DNA of 64,000 nucleotides from Cellvibrio zantedeschiae (lineage in GTDB: Bacteria; Pseudomonadota; Gammaproteobacteria; Pseudomonadales; Cellvibrionaceae): the NCBI RefSeq assembly GCF_014652535.1, contig NZ_BMYZ01000001.1:1-64000 (forward strand), read 5' to 3'. This document shows positions 1-9,212 of this stretch, in pieces. Every line of letters starts with the position of its first letter. The stretch's first letter is position 1. The translations under genes were made by a program, and so were the position numbers. The notes under the pieces are model-generated. The model saw only the letters and a program-made list of their open reading frames with translations. It was not told where the DNA came from and searched no databases.

Positions 1-17
1 CAAGCTCTTATCCCAAA

Positions 18-53
18 CGCCCGACAGTAACACTGTCGGGCGTTTTCTTTTTT
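18..53 (+). terminator. Intrinsic terminator of a gene upstream of the window
   Basis: A perfect 10-bp stem (18-27 with 33-42, CGCCCGACAG against CTGTCGGGCG) with a 5-base loop is followed by TTTTCTTTTTT. It ends a plus-strand transcript whose gene lies outside the window. Confidence 0.85.
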
Positions 54-159
54 ATCCTGAAGGTTTCTTATTGAATTATTTTGTCTCGATTTTCGAGACA
101 GCTGGATTTCAGCCGGCCACCTGCATAATATGCATCTTTTTGCGAGATGTACTCCTTCC

Positions 160-1272
160 ATGATTTCCTCTACTGGCGTTCTTACCATTGACCTATCTGC
201 AATTCAGTCAAATTGGCTGCAAGTTGCCGCTATGTTGAATGGGCGCGCTGAATGCGCGGCAGTAGTCAAGGCGGATGCTTATAGCGTTGGCGCTGGTGAA
301 GTGGCGGCTGCACTTTATGCCTCCGGTTGCCGCAGCTTCTATTTGGCTACTTTGCACGAGGCAAAACAGCTGCGCCAGGTTTTGCCGCAGGACACTATAT
401 TGTACGTTTTGGGTGGTGTTCGAGAGGGGACGGAAGCTGCGCTCGTTGAGCTGAATTTAATCCCGGTTTTGTATTCTTTGCCTACTATCAACCGTTGGTT
501 AGATTTTTGCCAATCGCGTGAACAAGCTTTTCCCTGTGCAATCAAGTTGGATACAGGCATGGCTCGCCTCGGCTTGACCGAAGGTGAGTTTGTAAAATTA
601 TTGGCGATAGCACCGGATTCGCCCTTGCTCAATCCAGTTCTGTTTATGAGTCATCTCGCTTGTGCAGATGAGGCTGCTCATCCTTTAAATGATGATCAGT
701 TAAAACGTTTTAGTTCGGCAGTAACAAAAATAAAAACGATTTTTCCGAAGATTAAAACTAGCTTGGCTAATTCTTCGGGTACTTTTTTAGGTGAAGCCTA
801 TCATTTTGACATGGTGCGAATCGGTGCTGCCCTGTATGGCATAAACCCTCAGCCGGGTTCTATCAATCCACTGCAGAATGTTATCGATTTGAAACTACCG
901 GTCTTGCAAATCCGCGAAACTGAACAACCTTCATCGGTGGGTTATGGTGCTACAGCATCAGTCAAAGCGGGCACGCGTTTGGCCGTGGTCGCAGGGGGCT
1001 ATGCCGACGGAATTAATCGCAGTTTAGGTTCTGCCCCAGAGGGGCGGGCGGCAGGTGTTGAAGTAAGAGCTGTAGGTCGACTATCCATGGACTCGTGTAT
1101 TTTTGATATTACCTCTGTTGAAGGTGATCCTGCTTATATTGACGTCATTAATCATGAGCTGACTTTGGACTATTTGATGAGCGTGAATAAAACGCTCGGT
1201 TATGAGGTGCTAACGAGCCTCGGCCGCCGCTACCAGCGCCGCTATATTTCTTCTGGAACAAATAATGAATAG
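160..1272 (+). CDS. alr: Alanine racemase
   Basis: PLP-dependent interconversion of L- and D-alanine, which supplies D-Ala for peptidoglycan. The N-terminal TIM barrel carries the PLP lysine in AAVVKADAY (Lys37 counted from this start). The C-terminal beta domain has VGYGATAS with the second catalytic tyrosine, the conserved YADG, and GRLSMDSC. The loop after the lysine reads AYSVGA where most members have AYGHGA. An in-frame ATG at 130 would add ten residues that do not look like family sequence; neither start has a good ribosome binding site, so the choice of 160 rests on the family N-terminus (VLTIDLSAIQSN). The stop overlaps the start of birA by 8 bp, so the two are translationally coupled. 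About 370 aa, normal for the family. Confidence 0.93.
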   Translation: MISSTGVLTIDLSAIQSNWLQVAAMLNGRAECAAVVKADAYSVGAGEVAAALYASGCRSFYLATLHEAKQLRQVLPQDTILYVLGGVREGTEAALVELNLIPVLYSLPTINRWLDFCQSREQAFPCAIKLDTGMARLGLTEGEFVKLLAIAPDSPLLNPVLFMSHLACADEAAHPLNDDQLKRFSSAVTKIKTIFPKIKTSLANSSGTFLGEAYHFDMVRIGAALYGINPQPGSINPLQNVIDLKLPVLQIRETEQPSSVGYGATASVKAGTRLAVVAGGYADGINRSLGSAPEGRAAGVEVRAVGRLSMDSCIFDITSVEGDPAYIDVINHELTLDYLMSVNKTLGYEVLTSLGRRYQRRYISSGTNNE

Positions 1273-2254
1273 CGATGCTGCTGATTTGCCGCCCATGGCC
1301 TTATTGCAGCTATTGGCTGATGGCAAAAATCATTCTGGCCAGGAAATGGCGAAGCATTTAAATGTCAGTCGCACAGCTATTTGGAAGCAACTCGCTAAAC
1401 TAGAGGCCTTGGGGCTTGAGCTCTTATCCCAATCGGGCAAGGGCTATTGTTTGGTTGGTGGTTTGGAGTTGTTGGATGAAGGCATCATTCGTAAAGAGAT
1501 GGCTCACACCGCGTCAGAATGCCTTAATAAACTCTCAGTTTTAACCTCTATAGATTCGACTAACGCATTTCTCATGCGTCAGGAACCGGCGCCGGGAATT
1601 AGTGCTTGTTTTGCAGAGTACCAAACCGCTGGGCGTGGTCGTCGTGGTCGCCAATGGGTGAGCCCCTTTGCAAGTAATATTTATCTCTCGCTGAGATTGT
1701 CAAACAATAGCGGCTTGGGGGCTTTTGAGGGGATTAGCCTGGCTGTTGGTGTTGCAGTCGCACGGGCTTTGAATGAGCTCAATATTGGCGATGTGCAATT
1801 AAAATGGCCCAATGATGTGTTATGGTCCGGCAGAAAGCTCGGTGGGATTCTCATTGAGGTTGTTGGAGATCCATCCGGTGTTTGCCATTTGGTGGTGGGA
1901 TTGGGATTGAATCTCAAAACAGAAAAATCCATGGCGCAGGCGATTGATCAACCGTGGGTGGCGCTAGATAGTATCCTGACTGAACCGCCAAGCCGAAACC
2001 ACGTGGCCAGCTGTTTGCTCAACCACATAGTGCCGCTTTTAAATACTTACGAAGTCCAAGGCTTTTCTGCCTATAAGTCGGAATGGGAAGGCCTTAATGC
2101 ACAGGCTAACCAAGCCGTCGATTTATTTATGGGCGACAATCGGACATCTGGCATTATGCGAGGCGTAAATTCATCAGGAGCGCTCTTGTTGGAAACGGAT
2201 AAGGGTTTGGAGATTTTTCACGGTGGCGAAGTTTCTTTGAGGGTCGCTCGGTGA
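1265..2254 (+). CDS. birA: Bifunctional biotin-[acetyl-CoA-carboxylase] ligase / biotin repressor
   Basis: Makes biotinyl-5'-AMP and attaches biotin to the carboxyl carrier protein of acetyl-CoA carboxylase; the long form also represses biotin synthesis. An N-terminal winged helix (about residues 5-65, with VSRTAIWKQLAKLE) shows this is the repressor-type long form. The catalytic domain has the biotinyl-AMP loop GRGRRGRQW, followed by the conserved KWPNDV and GGILIE. A short SH3-like C-terminal domain follows. 329 aa, close to E. coli BirA. It overlaps alr upstream and coaX downstream (GTGA overlap), as in the birA-coaX pair of pseudomonads. Confidence 0.96.
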   Translation: MNSDAADLPPMALLQLLADGKNHSGQEMAKHLNVSRTAIWKQLAKLEALGLELLSQSGKGYCLVGGLELLDEGIIRKEMAHTASECLNKLSVLTSIDSTNAFLMRQEPAPGISACFAEYQTAGRGRRGRQWVSPFASNIYLSLRLSNNSGLGAFEGISLAVGVAVARALNELNIGDVQLKWPNDVLWSGRKLGGILIEVVGDPSGVCHLVVGLGLNLKTEKSMAQAIDQPWVALDSILTEPPSRNHVASCLLNHIVPLLNTYEVQGFSAYKSEWEGLNAQANQAVDLFMGDNRTSGIMRGVNSSGALLLETDKGLEIFHGGEVSLRVAR

Positions 2255-2994
2255 TATTGGAGTTGGATTGCGGCAATACGCGGGTTAAGTGGCGGGTGCG
2301 CGACCACCATAAAACCCTTATGCGCGGCATGTTTCTTACCGGGGAAGGATTTCACCCATCCACGACCGCTGAATTGGCAGACGCAAATATTGAGCAAGTC
2401 TTGGTTGGTTCGGTGTTAAGTGACGATTACGCGCGCAAGCTGGCGGCCTGGTCAATCTCTCATTTAGGTGTAAACCCCCAATTTGCGGTAAGTGAGCCCC
2501 ACTGTAATGGTGTGGTTAACGGTTATCAGCAGCCTGAGAAATTGGGCGTAGATCGCTGGTTGGCGATTCTGGCGGCTAAGGCAAAAGATCCCTCGGCATG
2601 TGTGATCGTGGACTGCGGGAGCGCCATAACTGTTGATCTCGTCACATCTCAGGGAGAGCATTTAGGTGGTTATATAGCACCTGGGTTAAGGTTGATGCGC
2701 GAAGCGCTCGCAACCAAAACTTCGGCCATTAAACTGGGGCAGATCGGCTACCCCGAAAACGATTTTCCGGGTCGCAATACAGTGCTGGCTATTAAATCCG
2801 CTGAGCTGGCGATGATTGCTGGCTTGGTTGAGCATGCGAAATCAATTTTGCGTAACTACGATAGTCATGGAGCGCATCTGCTGGTGACGGGCGGCGACGG
2901 CGAGTGGTTGGTTAGCATGCTGAAAGAGGGGGCCTATCACGAAGATTTGGTGATGGATGGGTTAGATATAGCCTTGGCTGAAGTCAAAACATAA
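2251..2994 (+). CDS. coaX: Type III pantothenate kinase
   Basis: First step of coenzyme A synthesis: ATP-dependent phosphorylation of pantothenate. It belongs to the ASKHA fold. The N-terminal phosphate loop is LELDCGNTRVKW, followed by GVDRWLAI, the catalytic-aspartate strand VIVDCGSAITVDLV, and GGYIAPGL. Starts with GTG inside the birA stop (GTGA, 4-bp overlap), which fixes the start and implies coupling. 247 aa, usual length. Type III enzymes are not inhibited by CoA and replace CoaA in pseudomonads and relatives. Confidence 0.96.
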   Translation: MILELDCGNTRVKWRVRDHHKTLMRGMFLTGEGFHPSTTAELADANIEQVLVGSVLSDDYARKLAAWSISHLGVNPQFAVSEPHCNGVVNGYQQPEKLGVDRWLAILAAKAKDPSACVIVDCGSAITVDLVTSQGEHLGGYIAPGLRLMREALATKTSAIKLGQIGYPENDFPGRNTVLAIKSAELAMIAGLVEHAKSILRNYDSHGAHLLVTGGDGEWLVSMLKEGAYHEDLVMDGLDIALAEVKT

Positions 2995-3006
2995 AAGGCG
3001 GAATCA

Positions 3007-3708
3007 ATGAGATTGATCTTTATAGTGCTGTTGCTCGGCAATGTCGCGTTTTTTCTTACCCAATTTTTCGGGGGATCGGCGCCGGTGGATGCCAAGCCTG
3101 CTGTGGTCGAGCACAGAAATTTCGGTAATTTACAAACGATTGCCGAGCGCGACGCAAAAGGCAAGCAGTCTGCAAAAGAATCCCGAAAGAAGGAGCCTGA
3201 GGCTCCGTCGGGTGCTGCCGTGAGCGATTCTGAAAAATGTGAACTTATTGGTCCCTTCGCCGAACTTCTCCATGCGGAATATTTGGTTGAGCGTTTAACT
3301 GCGCTGGAAGTTGCATCTTCCATTAAGCAAGTAGAGATCGCCGACGGTAAAAATTATTTGGTGTATTTAAAGCCTGAAATGTCAGAAAAAGAAGCTTTGA
3401 GGCGTTTGAGTGAGATTCAGCAATCCAAGGCGATTGATAGCTACATAATTCCGAGTGGCGAGCTGGCAAATGGCATTTCGTTTGGGCAATTTGCCAGCGA
3501 AAAGGAGGCGTCGGATAAGGCAGAACAGATTCGAGCCCAAGGCTATGCTGCTGAAATAAAAGAGATTCCTAAGAGTCATAATGAGACCTGGGTGGAGGTT
3601 CATCAAAAAGTTGGGCAGAAAGTAAGCGAAGAAAAGTGGTTGAGCCTCCTTAAAGAAGAAAAAGCTATAGAAAGACGACAAAATTACTGCTTGGGTGTTG
3701 CGCGCTGA
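3007..3708 (+). CDS. SPOR-domain membrane protein
   Basis: A short cytoplasmic end and one transmembrane helix (about residues 3-21) are followed by a charged, low-complexity linker (about 35-70) and a C-terminal sporulation-related repeat region with SFGQFASEKEASDKAEQI, the usual SPOR pattern of 'G.F....A...A..L...G'. SPOR domains bind peptidoglycan with denuded glycan strands at division sites. The position directly after coaX, 12 bp away, matches the SPOR gene that follows coaX in Pseudomonas. The molecular role of this particular paralogue is not known. A tRNA promoter overlaps its 3' end. Confidence 0.85.
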   Translation: MRLIFIVLLLGNVAFFLTQFFGGSAPVDAKPAVVEHRNFGNLQTIAERDAKGKQSAKESRKKEPEAPSGAAVSDSEKCELIGPFAELLHAEYLVERLTALEVASSIKQVEIADGKNYLVYLKPEMSEKEALRRLSEIQQSKAIDSYIIPSGELANGISFGQFASEKEASDKAEQIRAQGYAAEIKEIPKSHNETWVEVHQKVGQKVSEEKWLSLLKEEKAIERRQNYCLGVAR

Positions 3709-3726
3709 TAAAACTTTCTCTAATAT
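3698..3726 (+). promoter_or_regulatory. Sigma-70 promoter of the tRNA-tuf cluster
   Basis: TTGCGC (3698-3703), a 17-bp spacer and TAATAT (3721-3726), 35 bp before tRNA-Thr. The bases after the -10 are GC-rich (CGCGCC), the kind of discriminator associated with stringent control of stable-RNA promoters. The -35 lies inside the last codons of the SPOR gene. Confidence 0.7.
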
Positions 3727-3760
3727 TCGCGCCTCCACATTAGACGGTGGTTGTGAAAAG

Positions 3761-3836
3761 GCTGGCGTAGCTCAGTAGGTAGAGCAGCTGACTTGTAATC
3801 AGCCGGTCGGGGGTTCAATTCCTCTCGCCAGCTCCA
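3761..3836 (+). tRNA. tRNA-Thr (anticodon UGU)
   Basis: A complete 76-nt cloverleaf: acceptor GCTGGCG pairs with CGCCAGC, D arm GCTC/GAGC, anticodon stem GCTGA/TCAGC with loop CTTGTAA (anticodon TGT), T loop TTCAATT, encoded 3' TCCA. First gene of a tRNA cluster that matches the E. coli thrU-tyrU-glyT-thrT-tufB order. Confidence 0.97.
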
Positions 3837-3884
3837 TTTCTTAACTTGTCTAGTGTGATGCAATGTAAGTGATTGCATTCGCAA

Positions 3885-3924
3885 CGCGCGAGCTTCGATG
3901 GTTCGAATCCATCCCCCTGCACCA
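3885..3924 (+). pseudogene. tRNA-Tyr remnant (3' part only)
   Basis: The segment carries a type II variable-arm end (CGCGCGAGCTTCG), a perfect T arm (GATGG TTCGAAT CCATC), the 3' acceptor strand CCCCTGC and encoded ACCA, which is the 3' half of a tRNA-Tyr. The partner 5' acceptor strand GCAGGGG and a D arm are absent from the 48 bases back to tRNA-Thr. A hairpin at 3858-3878 has a 7-base loop containing TGTAA-like sequence and may be the decayed anticodon arm. Its place in the cluster, between tRNA-Thr(UGU) and tRNA-Gly(UCC), is that of tyrU. It cannot make a functional tRNA as written. Confidence 0.8.
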
Positions 3925-3997
3925 TATTTATATCATTTGAATCCTGAATTCAGGTGAGCAAAAAGTAAGTTAGGCATCGCTGAGCTAAATGTGTTTA

Positions 3998-4071
<74 letters not shown>

Positions 4072-4102
4072 TATTCTTATATGGAGAATGCTTGAAGAAT
4101 AT

Positions 4103-4178
4103 GCTTTTGTAGCTCAGTTGGTAGAGCACACCCTTGGTAAGGGTGAGGTCGGCAGTTCGAATCTGCTCAAAAGCTCCA
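4103..4178 (+). tRNA. tRNA-Thr (anticodon GGU)
   Basis: A 76-nt cloverleaf: acceptor GCTTTTG/CAAAAGC, D arm GCTC/GAGC, anticodon stem CACCC/GGGTG with loop TTGGTAA (GGT), T arm GGCAG TTCGAAT CTGCT, encoded TCCA. Equivalent to thrT, the tRNA that directly precedes tufB in E. coli and Pseudomonas. Confidence 0.97.
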
Positions 4179-4183
4179 TATCT

Positions 4184-4214
4184 GCTGCGAGGGAGAACCT
4201 TTGCGGCTTTTTTT
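4184..4214 (+). terminator. Terminator-like attenuator between tRNA-Thr and tuf
   Basis: GCTGCGA (4184-4190) pairs with TTGCGGC (4201-4207), including two G-T wobbles, across a 10-base loop, and seven T residues follow. It sits 38 bp before the tuf start, so it may limit read-through from the strong tRNA promoter into tuf or help release the tRNA precursor. Confidence 0.5.
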
Positions 4215-4251
4215 GTCTGTTTTAAATTAATCTCTTGAGGAGTGACTCGCA

Positions 4252-5475
4252 ATGGCGAAGGAAAAGTTTGAACGTAACAAGCCCCACGTCAATGTGGGCA
4301 CCATCGGTCACGTAGACCACGGTAAAACGACTTTGACTGCAGCGTTAACACGCGTGTGTTCAGAGGCATGGGGCGGTAAAGCGGTTGCATTTGACGGTAT
4401 CGACAATGCTCCGGAAGAGCGTGAGCGCGGTATTACCATCAATACCTCACACGTTGAATACGATTCACCTGTGCGTCACTACGCACACGTAGACTGCCCA
4501 GGCCACGCCGACTATGTGAAGAACATGATCACCGGTGCTGCACAAATGGACGGCGCGATTTTGGTATGCGGCGCAACTGACGGCCCAATGCCACAAACTC
4601 GCGAACACATCCTCTTGTCTCGTCAAGTAGGTGTTCCATACATCGTGGTATTCCTGAACAAGGCTGACTTGTTGGCTGCAGACTGCGGCGGCGTAGGCAC
4701 CGAAGAATACAACGAAATGTTGGAATTGGTTGAGATGGAATTGCGTGAGCTGTTGGGTACTTATGACTTCCCGGCTGACGACACCCCAATCATCCCAGGT
4801 TCTGCCTTGATGGCATTGAACGGCGAAGATGACAACCAATTGGGTACCTCTGCTGTTAAGAAGTTGGTAGAAACTTTGGACTCATACATTCCTGAGCCAG
4901 TACGTGCTATCGACCAACCATTCCTGATGCCAGTAGAAGACGTATTCTCTATCTCTGGTCGCGGTACTGTAGTGACTGGCCGTGTAGAGCGTGGTGTAGT
5001 GAAAGTAGGTGAAGAGATCCAGATCATCGGTATCACCGAAACTCAAAAAACCACCTGTACTGGTGTTGAAATGTTCCGTAAGTTGCTCGACGAAGGTCGT
5101 GCTGGTGAGAACGTAGGTGTTCTGTTGCGTGGTACCAAGCGTGATGACGTGCAGCGTGGTCAAGTATTGTGTAAGCCAAACTCAGTAACCCCACACACCA
5201 AGTTCATCGCAGAAGTATACGTATTGTCTAAAGATGAAGGTGGTCGTCACACCCCATTCTTCAAAGGCTACCGTCCACAGTTCTACTTCCGTACCACTGA
5301 CGTAACTGGTGCTGTTGAATTGCCAGAAGGCGTAGAAATGGTAATGCCAGGTGACAACATTCAAATGAACGTTACCTTGATTCACCCCATCGCGATGGAA
5401 GAAGGCTTGCGCTTCGCTATCCGTGAAGGTGGTCGTACTGTTGGTGCTGGTGTTGTTGCCAAAATCATTCAGTAA
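4252..5475 (+). CDS. tuf: Elongation factor Tu
   Basis: GTPase that delivers aminoacyl-tRNA to the ribosomal A site. G1 is GHVDHGKT (residues 19-26), the switch region contains RERGITIN, G3 is [12 protein letters not shown], and G4 is NKAD. After G4 there is an insertion ([16 protein letters not shown]) that makes the protein 407 aa instead of the about 394 of E. coli; I recall similar long EF-Tu proteins in Cellvibrio and Saccharophagus. Domains 2 and 3 are complete. Codon use is strongly biased, as expected for the most abundant cell protein. Start has a clear SD (GAGGAG). Upstream neighbours are those of tufB; the downstream neighbour is rpsJ, as for tufA. Confidence 0.98.
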   Translation: MAKEKFERNKPHVNVGTIGHVDHGKTTLTAALTRVCSEAWGGKAVAFDGIDNAPEERERGITINTSHVEYDSPVRHYAHVDCPGHADYVKNMITGAAQMDGAILVCGATDGPMPQTREHILLSRQVGVPYIVVFLNKADLLAADCGGVGTEEYNEMLELVEMELRELLGTYDFPADDTPIIPGSALMALNGEDDNQLGTSAVKKLVETLDSYIPEPVRAIDQPFLMPVEDVFSISGRGTVVTGRVERGVVKVGEEIQIIGITETQKTTCTGVEMFRKLLDEGRAGENVGVLLRGTKRDDVQRGQVLCKPNSVTPHTKFIAEVYVLSKDEGGRHTPFFKGYRPQFYFRTTDVTGAVELPEGVEMVMPGDNIQMNVTLIHPIAMEEGLRFAIREGGRTVGAGVVAKIIQ

Positions 5476-5496
5476 GTTGTAAATGCCTTGCGAAAA

Positions 5497-5519
5497 GGAC
5501 GCTGTAAAGCGTCCTTTTT
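5497..5519 (+). terminator. Terminator of tuf
   Basis: GGACGC (5497-5502) and GCGTCC (5509-5514) with loop TGTAAA, extended by A-T pairs, then TTTTT. It separates tuf from the S10 operon. Confidence 0.85.
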
Positions 5520-5600
5520 ATTTAAGGTAAGTAGTCTGGATGATGTTTTTAGTGGCTTTTAGAGTTGCTTAAATATTGTCTATTTTCTGTCAGCATTGTG

Positions 5601-5629
5601 TTGACAACCTGGGTCTAGGTCTTTAAGAT
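5601..5629 (+). promoter_or_regulatory. Sigma-70 promoter of the S10 operon
   Basis: TTGACA (5601-5606), a 17-bp spacer and TAAGAT (5624-5629). The distance to the rpsJ start leaves a leader of about 70 nt, much shorter than the about 170-nt E. coli leader used for L4 autoregulation, and no equivalent of that structure is obvious. Confidence 0.8.
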
Positions 5630-5686
5630 TGCGCCTCCTTTTAAGGGGCTATCTTTTTAGCGCTTAGAAGGTGTTCTTTAAGTTAA

Positions 5687-6016
<330 letters not shown>

Positions 6017-6123
6017 TAAGTAAATGTTTAAGTTGTAGGGCAATGGTGCTTTGCAACTGTGTAACGCTCTGAAATGGGCGGCCATAGCGGGTAAAAGCCC
6101 CGTACACTATAGAGGTTAGTAAA

Positions 6124-6768
6124 ATGACGATTGGTATTGTCGGCCGCAAAAGCGGTATGACTCGTATTTTTACCGATGATGGTGTTTCCATTCCTGTTAC
6201 TGTGATTGAGGTTGAGCCTAATCGCATCACTCAGGTCAAGAATGTCGAAACCGATGGCTACTCTGCTGTGCAAGTAACCGTGGGTTCTCGTCGTGCCTCC
6301 CGTGTTACCAAGTCTGAAGCAGGTCACTTCGCTAAAGCTAACGCTGAAGCAGGTCGTAACTTGTTCGAATTGCGTAACGACACTCAAGAAGCTTTCGAAG
6401 TTGGTGCATCAATTACTGTTGAGTCTTTCTCTGCAGGTCAAATCATTGATGTAACTGGCACATCCAAAGGTAAAGGTTTCGCTGGCGGTATTAAACGCTG
6501 GAATTTTGGTATGCAAGATGCGACTCACGGTAACAGCCGTTCGCACCGCGTATTGGGTTCTATCGGTCAGTGTCAAACTCCAGGTCGCGTATTCAAAGGC
6601 AAAAAAATGGCTGGTCACTTGGGTGCTGAGCGTGTAACCGTTCAGAATCTTGAAGTTGTCCGCGTTGATGCTGAGCGCAATCTGCTTCTGGTTAAGGGTG
6701 CTATTCCTGGTGCTCCAGGCGGCGACGTATTTGTACGTCCTGCTGTTAAAGCGCGCACTAACGGTTAA
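6124..6768 (+). CDS. rplC: 50S ribosomal protein uL3
   Basis: Early 23S rRNA binder near the peptidyl-transferase centre. 214 aa. N-terminus [13 protein letters not shown] and the central loop [16 protein letters not shown] are typical; the GSIGQ glutamine is the site methylated by PrmB in E. coli. A 107-bp gap separates it from rpsJ, long for this operon; I see no promoter or terminator in the gap that I would defend. Confidence 0.98.
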   Translation: MTIGIVGRKSGMTRIFTDDGVSIPVTVIEVEPNRITQVKNVETDGYSAVQVTVGSRRASRVTKSEAGHFAKANAEAGRNLFELRNDTQEAFEVGASITVESFSAGQIIDVTGTSKGKGFAGGIKRWNFGMQDATHGNSRSHRVLGSIGQCQTPGRVFKGKKMAGHLGAERVTVQNLEVVRVDAERNLLLVKGAIPGAPGGDVFVRPAVKARTNG

Positions 6769-6788
6769 GTATCCGAGGGGAATCGACC

Positions 6789-7403
6789 ATGGAATTAAAA
6801 ATTGTTAGTCCCGCAGGCGCGCAAGGTACAGTAAATGTATCTGAAGTTGCCTTCGGTAGAGAGTTTAACCAAGACTTGGTTCATCAAGCCGTTGTTGCGT
6901 ACATGGCTGGTGCTCGTCAAGGTACTAAAGCGCAATTAACTCGCGCTGAAGTGTCTGGCGGTGGTAAGAAGCCTTGGCGTCAAAAAGGTACTGGCCGTGC
7001 ACGTGCTGGTACTATTCGTAGCCCAATCTGGCGTGGCGGTGGTGCTACTTTCGCAGCAAAACCGCGCGATCACGAGCAAAAGCTGAACAAGAAAATGTAT
7101 CGCGCTGCATTGCAATGCATTTTGTCTGAGCTGAACCGTCAAGAGCGTCTTATTGTTGTTGAGAGCTTTGATATTGAAGCTCCAAAGACTAAAGCTCTGG
7201 TGCAAAAATTAGCTCAATTCAACTTGACTGATGTATTGATCGTTACTGAAGAAATCAGCGAAAACCTGTTCCTCGCTTCACGCAACTTGTACAAGGTTGG
7301 TGTTTCTGATGCGCAAGGCGTTGATCCAGTAAGTCTGATCGGTTTCGACAAAGTTGTTGTGACTGTGCCAGCTCTCAAAAAATTTGAGGAGATACTGGGA
7401 TGA
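6789..7403 (+). CDS. rplD: 50S ribosomal protein uL4
   Basis: Lines part of the exit tunnel through its long loop ([18 protein letters not shown]). 204 aa, close to E. coli L4, which also represses the S10 operon; whether this one does is unknown, as the leader here is short. Its stop overlaps rplW by 4 bp (ATGA). Confidence 0.98.
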   Translation: MELKIVSPAGAQGTVNVSEVAFGREFNQDLVHQAVVAYMAGARQGTKAQLTRAEVSGGGKKPWRQKGTGRARAGTIRSPIWRGGGATFAAKPRDHEQKLNKKMYRAALQCILSELNRQERLIVVESFDIEAPKTKALVQKLAQFNLTDVLIVTEEISENLFLASRNLYKVGVSDAQGVDPVSLIGFDKVVVTVPALKKFEEILG

Positions 7404-7699
7404 ACCAAGAGCGTTTATACAAAATTATTCTCGGCCCAGTAGTTTCTGAGAAATCAGCAGCGGCAGGCGAGTCTGCAAATCAAGTGGTGTTTAAAGTTAA
7501 TCCAACTGCAAACAAACTTGAAATCAAAGCTGCAGTTCAATCGTTGTTTGGCACAAAAGTAGAAAGCGTTTCTGTGCTGAATGTTAAAGGTAAGACCAAG
7601 CGTACCCGTTACGGTCTTGGCAAAAGAAGCGATTGGAAAAAGGCATACGTTCGTTTGGCGCAAGGTCAAGAAATTGATCTCGCGGCATCGGCTGAGTAA
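7400..7699 (+). CDS. rplW: 50S ribosomal protein uL23
   Basis: Sits at the tunnel exit and docks trigger factor and SRP. 99 aa, with the conserved start [15 protein letters not shown] and the glycine- and arginine-rich loop [18 protein letters not shown]. Its ATG overlaps the rplD stop, so the two are translationally coupled. Confidence 0.98.
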   Translation: MNQERLYKIILGPVVSEKSAAAGESANQVVFKVNPTANKLEIKAAVQSLFGTKVESVSVLNVKGKTKRTRYGLGKRSDWKKAYVRLAQGQEIDLAASAE

Positions 7700-7711
7700 G
7701 GGGATTAGGTC

Positions 7712-8539
7712 ATGGCTATCGTAAAACGTAAACCCACATCGCCTGGTCGTCGCTTTGTAGTTAGCATTGTTAACCCGGATTTGTACAAAGGTGATCCCTA
7801 TGCACCTTTGCTTGAAAAGAAATCAAAAACCGGTGGTCGTAACAATGCTGGCCGTATCACTACCCGTCATATCGGTGGTGGTCACAAGCAGCATTACCGT
7901 GTAGTCGATTTCCGTCGTAACAAAGATGGTATTCCAGCAACTGTAGAGCGCATTGAGTACGATCCAAACCGTACTGCTTACATCGCTCTCGTTTGCTACG
8001 CCGATGGTGAGCGTCGTTACATTATCGCTCCTAAAGGTTTGGTAGTAGGTGACAAAATTGAATCTGGCAATGCCGCTGCAATCAAGGCTGGTAACACCAT
8101 GCCTTTGCGCAACGTTCCGCTCGGTTCTGTTGTTCACTGTGTTGAACTCAAGCCTGGCAAAGGTGCTCAGGTTGCTCGTTCCGCTGGTGCTTCGGCTCAG
8201 TTGGTTGCGCGTGACGGTGCTTATGCAACCTTGCGTTTACGCAGTGGTGAAATGCGCAAGGTGTTGAGTGATTGTCGTGCAACGTTAGGTGAAGTATCTA
8301 ACAGCGAACACAATCTGCGTTCCTTGGGTAAAGCTGGTGCTACTCGCTGGCGTGGTGTTCGTCCTACCGTTCGCGGTGTGGCGATGAACCCTGTCGATCA
8401 CCCAATGGGTGGTGGTGAAGGGCGTACGTCGGGTGGTCGTCACCCAGTTTCACCATGGGGTGTTCCTACTAAGGGATACAAAACGCGCAGCAATAAGCGC
8501 ACAGACAAGATGATTGTTCGTCGTCGCGATAAGAAATAA
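7712..8539 (+). CDS. rplB: 50S ribosomal protein uL2
   Basis: Needed for subunit joining and peptidyl-transferase activity. 275 aa. The conserved C-terminal segment [19 protein letters not shown], containing the histidine important for activity, is intact, as is the arginine-rich tail. Lies 12 bp after rplW. Confidence 0.98.
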   Translation: MAIVKRKPTSPGRRFVVSIVNPDLYKGDPYAPLLEKKSKTGGRNNAGRITTRHIGGGHKQHYRVVDFRRNKDGIPATVERIEYDPNRTAYIALVCYADGERRYIIAPKGLVVGDKIESGNAAAIKAGNTMPLRNVPLGSVVHCVELKPGKGAQVARSAGASAQLVARDGAYATLRLRSGEMRKVLSDCRATLGEVSNSEHNLRSLGKAGATRWRGVRPTVRGVAMNPVDHPMGGGEGRTSGGRHPVSPWGVPTKGYKTRSNKRTDKMIVRRRDKK

Positions 8540-8575
8540 TCGCGCGTCTAACAGCAGCTGAGAGAGGAAATCGCA

Positions 8576-8854
8576 GTGCCACGTTCACTGAAAAAAGGTC
8601 CTTTTATAGATCTTCACCTTATTAAGAAGGTCGAAGCAGCGATCGCAGCTAACGATCGTCGTCCAATTAAGACTTGGTCACGTCGTTCTATGATCATGCC
8701 GGAAATGATTGGTTTGACCCTTGCTGTGCATAACGGTCGTCAACATGTACCAGTATTGGTAAATGAAGAGATGGTTGGTCATAAGCTTGGTGAATTTGCA
8801 GCAACCCGCACTTATCGTGGCCACGCCGCTGATAAGAAAGCGAAAAAACGCTAA
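8576..8854 (+). CDS. rpsS: 30S ribosomal protein uS19
   Basis: 30S head protein beside uS13 that contacts the A-site region. 92 aa with [14 protein letters not shown] and the conserved HNGRQHVPV. Starts with GTG; the start is fixed by the family N-terminus and by a good SD (AGAGAGGAAA) upstream. Confidence 0.98.
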   Translation: MPRSLKKGPFIDLHLIKKVEAAIAANDRRPIKTWSRRSMIMPEMIGLTLAVHNGRQHVPVLVNEEMVGHKLGEFAATRTYRGHAADKKAKKR

Positions 8855-8866
8855 TCGAGGTATACG

Positions 8867-9199
8867 ATGGAAGTAGCAGCAAAATTAACCGGTGCTCGTC
8901 TGTCGGCGCAAAAAGCGCGTTTGGTAGCTGATCAAATTCGCGGTAAAGGCGTTGAACAAGCTCTTGATACTCTTACCTTTTCTACTAAGAAAGGCGCGGA
9001 TCTTATCAAGAAAGTACTGGAATCTGCGATTGCTAACGCAGAACACAACGAAGGTGCTGACGTTGATTCTTTAAAAGTATCAACCATTTTTGTTGATGAG
9101 GGCACAAGCCTTAAGCGCGTAAGTCCACGTGCTAAGGGTCGTGCAGACCGCATCACCAAGCGCACTTGTCACATCACCGTTAAAGTAGCCGACAAGTAA
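8867..9199 (+). CDS. rplV: 50S ribosomal protein uL22
   Basis: Binds all six 23S domains; its beta hairpin reaches the tunnel constriction where macrolides and stalling peptides act. 110 aa, with [18 protein letters not shown] at the N-terminus and the hairpin arginines in [14 protein letters not shown]. Confidence 0.98.
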   Translation: MEVAAKLTGARLSAQKARLVADQIRGKGVEQALDTLTFSTKKGADLIKKVLESAIANAEHNEGADVDSLKVSTIFVDEGTSLKRVSPRAKGRADRITKRTCHITVKVADK

Positions 9200-9212
9200 G
9201 AGAGCAGGCGTT

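Noticed and set aside
3859-3877. Hairpin with a 7-base loop that looks like an anticodon arm with anticodon AAG
   Set aside because: No acceptor or D arm pairs around it, so it cannot be a separate tRNA; best read as part of the decayed tRNA-Tyr or chance.
5215-5226. ATACGTAT inside tuf, same core as the sugar operators
   Set aside because: Lies in codons for conserved residues of EF-Tu, lacks the flanking consensus and is far from the regulon.
6017-6123. Possible regulatory RNA or promoter in the 107-bp rpsJ-rplC gap
   Set aside because: Only weak stems of 4-5 bp and no convincing -35/-10 pair; not enough to call.
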